NCBI GenBank assembly: GCA_028829895.1
Contig: CM054177.1
Coordinates: 53,007,164 to 53,071,163, forward strand
Direction of reading: 5' to 3'
Source: Sinotaia quadrata
Lineage: Eukaryota > Mollusca > Gastropoda > Architaenioglossa > Viviparidae
DNA length: 64,000 nucleotides
Part shown: positions 57,501 through 64,000 of the stretch, piece by piece
Position numbering within the stretch: position 1 is the stretch's first letter
Layout: each line of letters begins with the position of its first letter
Notes under the pieces: model-generated
Told to the model about the DNA's origin: nothing
Seen by the model: only the letters and a program-made list of their open reading frames with translations
The model's database searches: none
Made by a program: the position numbers and the translations under genes

Positions 57501-60500
57501 ATAATGTTCATATATATATCATATAAACTCACAAATGAACATGGGTTTCCTCTTGAGAAAACAGTACTCACAGAGTTCTCCATCCCTTATCTCAGTACAA
57601 CCTAATGAGATAGAGCCTTAAAATGGTGGTGGGTGAGCAAGGGAATGTGTGTGTGTTTATAAAAAATACTGAAGAAAAAGTTACTTTATGTAGAAAATGC
57701 ATTTTAATTAATTAATATGTACCTCTAACCCCACCCCCGACTCCTGTGCTGAATGCAGTCCCTATAAGTAATACATACATAATGGGATGATTGTAAACAG
57801 AGAGTCAAGAATTATTACTTTAAAGAAATTTAATAAAGAGATAAATTTAAATAAAGAAAAGGAAAACAATAAAATAGGGTTCTAAGTAATCAAAGTAAAA
57901 TGAGTCTCTCTAGTGTCATCACTATTAGTGAAGAGTTTTAGTGCACATGATATTGCAAAACTAATGTAATATAGTGCAAAATAATGCAATGCAGTGTCTT
58001 GTAAAACAGTGTCTTCTAAGCACTAACTTGCTGGTATTTTTATGATCTCTCTTCCATTTTTCTTTTTTTTTTATATAATATAATAATATAATGTCTCAAT
58101 GATCCATATTATTGTGTGTGGGGGAGGGGGGATGTGAAATTTTAAAATTTCATAAATAATGTCTCAATGCATGTTATTAAACACAAGGAAGATACTGTTG
58201 AGGTAGCTGAAGCTGATAGTCTCTGCAGATCCCTATCCATTCATAACTTAAAATAAAGTATTTTGAAATGAACAGGATGTTTTAGAAACCATATTTTTGA
58301 GAGATAAGAAATTAATTACAAATAATATCACAGTGAGGAAATTCCACAAAGCTGGATGATTGTTATTAAGCACAAAGAAGTTGTTTAAGTAACTATTTGA
58401 CCATGAATATCCCTATCTTGTCATTAAACCAAATATTGCAGTTTGAAAATATTTATTTATTTTAGAAGTCATTATTTAATTTTTGTTAGATAAGGAAGTA
58501 AGAATATTGGTGTTGTGAGGTAATACCAAAAAAAAAAATTAGATGATCGTTATTAATTGGAAGATGGTGTTTAAGTGACAAACTTTTTAACTGCCTCAGT
58601 CCTATTATTCAGTATAATAAAACAATTTGAAATGCATAATATTAATATTAGAAGCCATAAATATGAAAAAGAAATATATCTTCATGTAGGACAATAAGAA
58701 AAGCAACACTTTACTTATTATTGAGACTGCTATGATCCCTGTTGAAGTTCTCCTGCCATCCTTTTACACTTATAAGAAACATTTTATATTGAATTGAAAA
58801 GTAATTTGCTAGATATCTAGTTTGTTCATATTTGGTTCATTATGCTTACTACATCTGAAAAACAATATCAGTCAATAATGTTATAAAACAAGGGAAATAT
58901 TGCTTCTTATGTTAGAAGAGCCCAATAATCAGTACATTTTTGTAATTTAATTAGTTCAGTTCATTAGAAAGTTTGATGATTTGTAAAACAAATCAGAATG
59001 AGGCTTAATACAAAAGTGTAACTCTTGTCTGATCAAATTTCATTACTGACTAAATCCTAAGAGTGAACATAATGTTTGAAGATTATTAATATTAACATTG
59101 ATTTTCTCATAATTGCCCCAAAATGGTACTATCAGTGTATTATTTCAGAATTGTTTATCTATCAATTCACGTATACTCTTTTTATCTCGCACTTTTAAGG
59201 TGAAAATTTGAAGGTATTTTTTTTTTAACCCGTTCGACGACGTGCGACCTCGAAAGGTTAGCGCGTGCGCACATCGATAGCCACTTTAAAAAAATAACAA
59301 TCAAGTCAAGCAGACGATATGTTTGGGTTCAGCAGCCAATCTGCTCTAATTTTATCATTGGCTAACTATTTTTAGAAAGGTATTTTCCATTACTAAGTTC
59401 GGAAATCCCCAGACACCTCACGTTTATCGAAGCTGAGCCGCCATTTTGAACCGAAGTTTGTACTACACATGGCTCGTTTCAAGGACTATTTTCAGTTGTT
59501 TGCTTGATCCTACCTAACGAACTTAATTGTGTAAATAAATTTAACATATTGTAGATGAAATTCGACAGGCCTACTGAATTTTTGGATGTGACCATTTGAT
59601 AATAAAAAATAAAAACCGTTCGGTCTCAAACCGAACCCTCGTGGTCGTCGTTATGATGTCGTTATGATACTATTTTTATCGATGACCACTTTAAAAAAAA
59701 TACCAATCAAGGTCAAGGAGAAAGATATGTTTGTGTTCAGCAGCCAATCTGCTCTAATTTTATCATTGGCTAACTAATTTTAGAAAGGTATTTTCCATTA
59801 CAAAGTTCAAAAATCCCGAGTCACCCCTCGCTTGTAAAGAAGCTGAGCCGCCATTTTGAACCGGTTTGGAATTATACATTGCACGTTTCAAACACGATTT
59901 TTAGTTGATTGCCTGATCCTACCTAAAGAACTTTATTGTGTAAATTAATTTAATATATTGTAGATGAAATTCGACAGGCCTACTGAATTTTTGGATGTGA
60001 CCATTTGATAATAAAAAAAAAAAACCGATCAGTCTCAAACCGAACCCTCGTGGTTTTCATATGACTCTTTCGTTTTGTTCAAAATCAACCAATTTCCCCA
60101 GAATAATATTTATTTACACAAGATAAATTATTATTTATACCATATATTCAAATGGCAATCAACAAAAATCGTTTTCTTTCGGATTTTATTCAAGGAAACA
60201 TCTAACAAATTGACGAAGGTCAACACAAGAAAAAGGTAAGAAAACTTTTTATTTATTTATTTATTTTTGAATTTAAAATAATAATAAGCAAACGTTAAAA
60301 AATTAAATAAATATTTTTAAAATGTCCCCCATAATATTTATTTTGAAAATCATTTTAGAATTGTACGAATTATGCTTGCTTTTAATTATTTAGTAGACTA
60401 GTAAAAAAAAAAAAACGGTGAAAATGTTCCCAAGTTCAACAAAAAGATAAGAAATCTTTGTATTATTTCTTTGTTTTTGAATTCGAAAAAAATTTAAAAA

Positions 60501-60959
60501 ATACTTTTAAGATTCCTTAGTATGTCTATAATAGGTAGTAATTTAAATTTTTAAAATCCATTGATAATTACAGTCGCTTTAAATTTTTTAGCACACTGAC
60601 CCATTCAGTTATCGGTAAGCGTCAAAACATGACCGTCGTGCAACGGGTTAAAACCCAAGTAATTAATGATAAAAGCAGTAGTAAATTTTTAAAATTATTG
60701 GTTGTCAGACTTATGTATCTGCAAATAGGTGAGTAAAATATCAACTATTTCTGTCAAATCATTTTCAAAAAGTATTACCTGTTAGAATTGACCATTGCTC
60801 ATTTATTTATTTTTTATGCAGGGCCTTTGGACTTCAGTAGTAAGAATCTTACAACAATCAATCCTGTAGCTGCTGGAATTCCTGTGCACCCAGATGTTCG
60901 TTTTAAAAGACTGCCTTTTTATGACGTGCTGGGGGAGCTCTTGAAACCAACAAGTTTAA
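45483..60959 (+). CDS. PIAS-family E3 SUMO-protein ligase, 5' part, 4 exons
   Basis: PIAS proteins transfer SUMO to nuclear targets and repress or tune transcription factors. Visible exons are 45483-45506, 50637-50797, 57378-57469 (or from 57354) and 60822-60959, about 138 codons joining in frame. The start MADSTDLK and [19 protein letters not shown] match PIAS1-4, and the latter is the SAP domain with its LxxLL-type motif (about residues 10-45). The motif [11 protein letters not shown] follows, as in vertebrate PIAS. Exon 4 carries [20 protein letters not shown] and LKPTSL, the start of the PINIT domain. The SP-RING and SUMO-interaction region must lie off the right edge; no further exon was found between 60960 and 64000. 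The paralog (PIAS1, 2, 3 or 4) cannot be assigned, and many invertebrates have one ancestral gene. Introns of 5, 6.6 and 3.4 kb host several transposons. Confidence 0.95.
45507..48180. other. PIAS intron 1, AT-rich part
   Basis: No exon seen. A (TA)n run lies at 46964-46985 and TA-rich microsatellite at 47675-47760. Confidence 0.5.
48180..49850. other. CpG-richer island inside PIAS intron 1, unidentified
   Basis: Base composition changes from AT-rich to a mixed, CpG-containing sequence and back. An 84-codon plus-strand frame (48416-48670) and an antisense frame around 48930-48760 read as non-repetitive protein-like sequence but match nothing I recognise. No termini were found. It could be an inserted element, a regulatory island or an unannotated exon. 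Confidence 0.4.
50637..50797 (+). CDS. PIAS exon 2, SAP domain
   Basis: Encodes about residues 9-61 ([28 protein letters not shown]). SAP domains bind AT-rich scaffold DNA. The acceptor is TTTTCAG and the donor GTGAAG. Confidence 0.97.
50798..51914. other. PIAS intron 2, 5' part, no feature seen
   Basis: AT-rich. Only chance antisense frames at 51026-51544 are present. Confidence 0.5.
54486..54535. repeat. (CA)n microsatellite
   Basis: A run of CA dinucleotides with one GA interruption, inside the pogo-like element. The valine/cysteine-rich antisense frame through it is not a gene. Confidence 0.95.
55267..55666. repeat. Duplicated ~110-bp block inside the pogo-like element
   Basis: AGCATGCCGATCGCGTCATC starts at 55267 and 55548. 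Both copies continue through CGGCAACGCTGTTGTG to GCACATCATGTACATAAAG, with one short deletion. Confidence 0.92.
56073..57353. other. PIAS intron 2, 3' part, no feature seen
   Basis: AT-rich up to exon 3. The antisense frames at 56789-57149 have no recognised similarity. Confidence 0.5.
57378..57469 (+). CDS. PIAS exon 3, Pro/Gly-rich linker
   Basis: With the acceptor at 57376-57377 the junction reads ELYRRRF, as in vertebrate PIAS. An in-frame upstream acceptor (57352-57353) would add eight residues. The remainder ([23 protein letters not shown]) is a poorly conserved linker. The donor is GTATGT. Confidence 0.8.
57470..59228. other. PIAS intron 3, 5' part, no clear feature
   Basis: AT-rich. 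Weak recurring phrases (GATTGTTATTAA, CACAAGGAAGAT versus CACAAAGAAGTT) at 58180-58580 suggest a very old tandem repeat. Confidence 0.4.
59229..60647. mobile_element. 1.4-kb non-autonomous piggyBac-like element
   Basis: TTAA at 59225-59228 and 60648-60651 flank termini CCCGTTCGACGACG (left) and, on the complement, CCCGTTGCACGACG (right). TTAA duplication plus ends starting CCC are the piggyBac signature. The interior has two tandem modules about 405-410 bp apart. No transposase was seen. Located in PIAS intron 3. Confidence 0.85.
59257..60056. repeat. Two tandem ~400-bp modules inside the piggyBac-like element
   Basis: Landmarks in both: CCACTTTAAAAAAA (59281, 59686), CAGCAGCCAATCTGCTCTAA, GAGCCGCCATTTTGAACC (59436, 59846), ATTCGACAGGCCTACTGAAT, and CTCAAACCGAACCCTCGTGG at each end. 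Conserved but with scattered substitutions. Confidence 0.93.
60822..60959 (+). CDS. PIAS exon 4, start of PINIT domain
   Basis: Encodes about 46 residues ending [20 protein letters not shown] and LKPTSL. The acceptor is TTATGCAG and the donor GTATGT. It ends with a split codon. Confidence 0.95.
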
Positions 60960-63900
60960 GTATGTTATTTTTACAATCAAGCTTTGTTTTTAAATTTGCC
61001 TTTTATTCAGTATAGTTGTAATCTTGTTACATATTATTGTAATCTTTATAACTAATTGTATACTAATGCAATAAATATGAAATAAAGTTAGTTCATCATG
61101 AAATATAAAAATAATTTGTTTTAAGGCCATAGGCAGCACAAGCCGGTGTGAGAAAATGTTTTAATTTGTTTTCCTTTATTGGGATCATTATATATTTGCA
61201 TTGTTGAATGTCTTTCAGGATTTTATATTTTCTTAATGTATAAAATGCATTTTTTAATGTTAATATTGACGTCTTTTTTAACCCACCTGTTTTGAAAAAA
61301 ATTATTTCCTAAACTGAAAATCACCTAAAACGCAATAGTTTGACTCCCAATTACTGTCATTATTTGTATTATAGAAAATAACATGGCACACAGAAACATA
61401 GAGGATTATCTCCCTTACTTTATAAAAGTTAATGTCAAACCAGTTCGATAAACCCCTCCTCAGTTAATGGCCTGTTTGATTGGATTTTATACAAATAGGT
61501 ATTCCAAACATATTTTTCAAAATCATTATTCATACTTTAAAAACAAATAGACAGATAGAACTTTGTTTGCTGATTTCAATGATACTAAAATGAAGTTTGT
61601 ACCTCAATTACAACCAAAGTTACAAATTTTTCAATATTTAATTTTTCGCAAAGTTTTACGCTCAAAAACGAAGTTGTACAAATAGCTTATTTTGAAGGTC
61701 CACAAAATGAAGAAATGATGAACAATATAGTTCAGACTCTCCACATAAGTAGTATCCAACACACAGATATGGCTGAATTTTTTTGAGAGGCTTTGCAATG
61801 TTATTTTTAAATATACAGTCAGTCAAAATTAGTAATTTATTCATTTTCAGGTTGGAAAAAGCTCTAACACAGTTAACACAAAATGGGCGAAATTGATATA
61901 AACGTTAAAACTGTAATAACTCTGCTTGTAATTGAGCTACAGAGATGCTTTTGGTATCATTGGATTCAGTTTGGAAAGATCTATATTAAGAATGCACTCA
62001 CCACAGTAAGGAAATCTTCATACTTTATACACACACACTCAGACATTTGCCAATCGTTCATCTAATTTAATGCTTTTTCAGTTCAATGATTCTAGTGCTG
62101 TCTAGCATGGAACCACAAGGAATGTTCTTATACACTGAATGCACACAATTACATTCTTTCCACAACAGCATGTTTCATGTTGTGGTGCTTAACCTAAATA
62201 AGCAATTCAATCTGCTGGTAGACCATTATTCCACAATCTGCCTTCACTGGACATAGACAGAATTTCATAGTTGCAGTAAAAGACAGCCATTTAATATTTA
62301 TTATCTCTACATCATCTTTTCTCAGCCAGTCTTTCCAATGACATGCTTTAAAAAATATTTGTACCTCAAATCTTTCCCTTATTGAATGGTACAATCTCTT
62401 AAGGTGGCACACCTAGCTCAAAAAGCATGAAAAATTGAAAAAATTCAATAACAAAAATTTTATTGGTCTTTTCTGATATAAATTTTATGAAATTGCTTTT
62501 ATTTTTGGACAAATCACAATAGTTTTGAAGATATTTTCAATCAAAGATGGGAGTATACCATAGGAGACATTTATGGTTTAAAAGTTAACTGAAAATCAGT
62601 CATTAATTTCGGTTTCTGCAGGATATCTTAAAAATAACTATTAAAGATATCTGCAAAGAATTTTGAACACAGTTTAAGGATAACATAAGCTGGCTTCTGA
62701 ACCTCTAACTTATTTATATATTTTACTATAGTGTGGATATATAATTATAATTAATTTTTTTTTTTAAAATTTAAAAAATTATTATTTAAATAAAATATGT
62801 GCTCCATCAGCTGAATGATTGCTACACACTAACCAGAAATTACAGTATATTAATTGAATATTTTGTCTATATATTTTAAGGTTTTCTTATAATCTTGTCA
62901 AAAAGAATTAACAAATTTTAAGTTTAAAAAAATGTTTATATTAAATAAATAATTTTGATGCAAAACCTATTAAATTCATAAGAAAAGTGAGTAGGCCTAC
63001 TATATATTTTGAATAATCAACCATTTTTCACCAGTTTCTGAAAACTTGAATAAAAATTTCCTTCATGTATTTGATACAATTTTTGTTGTTGACATTTACT
63101 GGATTTCAGTTATGTGTGCTACCATAAGCTTTGGATAAGGAATATAAATTCTAAAGTCATTTTCAGAGTTCACCCACCACCACCAAAGTTATGATCTTAT
63201 AAATCATTAAATGTAATACTTATAGTAATACAGTAGTATGTGCATTATCAACTCACTCATATATTTATTCTGGAAAAATAAGCTTGCAAAATACAGGTAA
63301 TAAATATATAACTCACTCGTGTCTATCAAAATTTTAAAAAAGAAAAGAAAATCTGGTAAAAATAATAACTATTTATTTTTAATCTAGTGAATCAGTGATA
63401 TACTCTTTGTTTACACTGTGCCCAGCTAATGCAGTAATGGACGAAAATATGGTCACGTGACCACAAAATAAAAAGAATTAAAAACAAATAACACGCGATC
63501 CGAATAAACGAAATACATTATATTGCAAATAAATCTTTCCCCTATTGAATGATACAAAACTTAAGCTATGGATAAGGCAGGAATAAATTCAGAAAGTTAT
63601 TTTCTGTGTTCACCCTCAACGCCTTAAAAGACGAACGCTACCGTAGGCCTATAGACACTGACAATTCTTATTTATCGGCTATTATAGTCCTTTAAACGAA
63701 CAAATATACGCTATAAACTGAAAATAAGTGATTTAACTTATCAACTAACATCCTCAAACAGAGTGATGCACGAGAATGCAAAGTGGAAACCGGTTCAATG
63801 TCGCAGAGTTGAACACTACGGTACTCGATATGAAGTCCGCCATTGTTGTTTTCGGTCTTCGGTGATTTCGGTTACTGAGTACAGTTCTTTCAACGCAATT

Positions 63901-64000
63901 GGAGTCTAGTAGAGTACTTTTTGTCTCAAACAAACTATATAGACTTATAGATGAAGAATTTTCCTATTTTCTGGTAGCTTTTACGGTTGCTATGTTATCG
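60960..64000. other. PIAS intron 4 (at least 3 kb) to window edge
   Basis: No PINIT continuation or RING exon was recognised. A diverged repeat links 62366-62400 with 63532-63560 (AATCTTTCCC.TATTGAATG) and 63125-63180 with 63557-63615. The last 270 bp are CpG-richer. Confidence 0.5.
63740..64000. promoter_or_regulatory. CpG-richer, possibly promoter-like stretch with GTCCGCCATTG
   Basis: The complement reads CAATGGCGGAC at about 63834-63844, a YY1-type and translation-start-like context, among several CpGs. A 29-codon minus frame (MADFISSTVVF) starts there. It could be an antisense or alternative promoter; the window edge prevents judgement. Confidence 0.3.

Noticed and set aside
2280..63650. 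Scattered TAGGCCTA-type palindromes (for example 34463, 52530, 62993, 63642)
   Set aside because: Recurrent short words are common in many invertebrate genomes; without counts no enrichment can be claimed.

Overview
The window is AT-rich nuclear DNA from an animal, most likely an invertebrate. It holds intron-rich genes with consistent GT-AG splice sites, many DNA-transposon remnants and dense minisatellites. No lineage can be fixed from this sequence alone. Three conserved eukaryotic genes were reconstructed exon by exon from splice sites and protein similarity. No tRNA, rRNA, CRISPR array or prokaryotic operon was seen.

Region 1 (1-22767, minus strand) is PIK3C3/VPS34, the class III phosphatidylinositol 3-kinase. 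Sixteen exons encode the first 661 residues: N-terminus, C2 domain, helical domain and start of the kinase domain, including the ATP-binding lysine. The rest of the kinase lies beyond the left edge. The introns are crowded with tandem repeats and mobile elements. One pair of inverted element copies flanks exons 11-13.

Region 2 (22768-37730, plus strand) is a complete UBL7-like gene of 11 coding exons and 336 residues, with an N-terminal ubiquitin-like domain and a C-terminal UBA domain. Its start codon is only 117 bp from that of PIK3C3, so the two genes share a head-to-head promoter with an ETS-type site. Its introns hold three decayed pogo/Tigger-like elements.

Region 3 (37731-45420) is intergenic. 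It contains a hAT transposase fossil and another copy of the dispersed element found in PIK3C3.

Region 4 (45483-64000, plus strand) is the 5' part of a PIAS-family SUMO E3 ligase gene: four coding exons covering the SAP domain and the start of the PINIT domain. The RING-type region lies beyond the right edge. Its introns carry a nested transposon pair (a pogo-like element inside a 4.1 kb element) and a piggyBac-like element with an internal tandem duplication. Several of these carry AAAATGGCGGC, a YY1-type site.

The three genes belong to separate pathways: autophagy/endosomal lipid signalling, ubiquitin binding and SUMO ligation. Only PIK3C3 and UBL7 are physically coupled, through their shared promoter. 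No wholly new coding system was found. The most distinctive features are the transposon architecture and the repeats overlapping splice sites.
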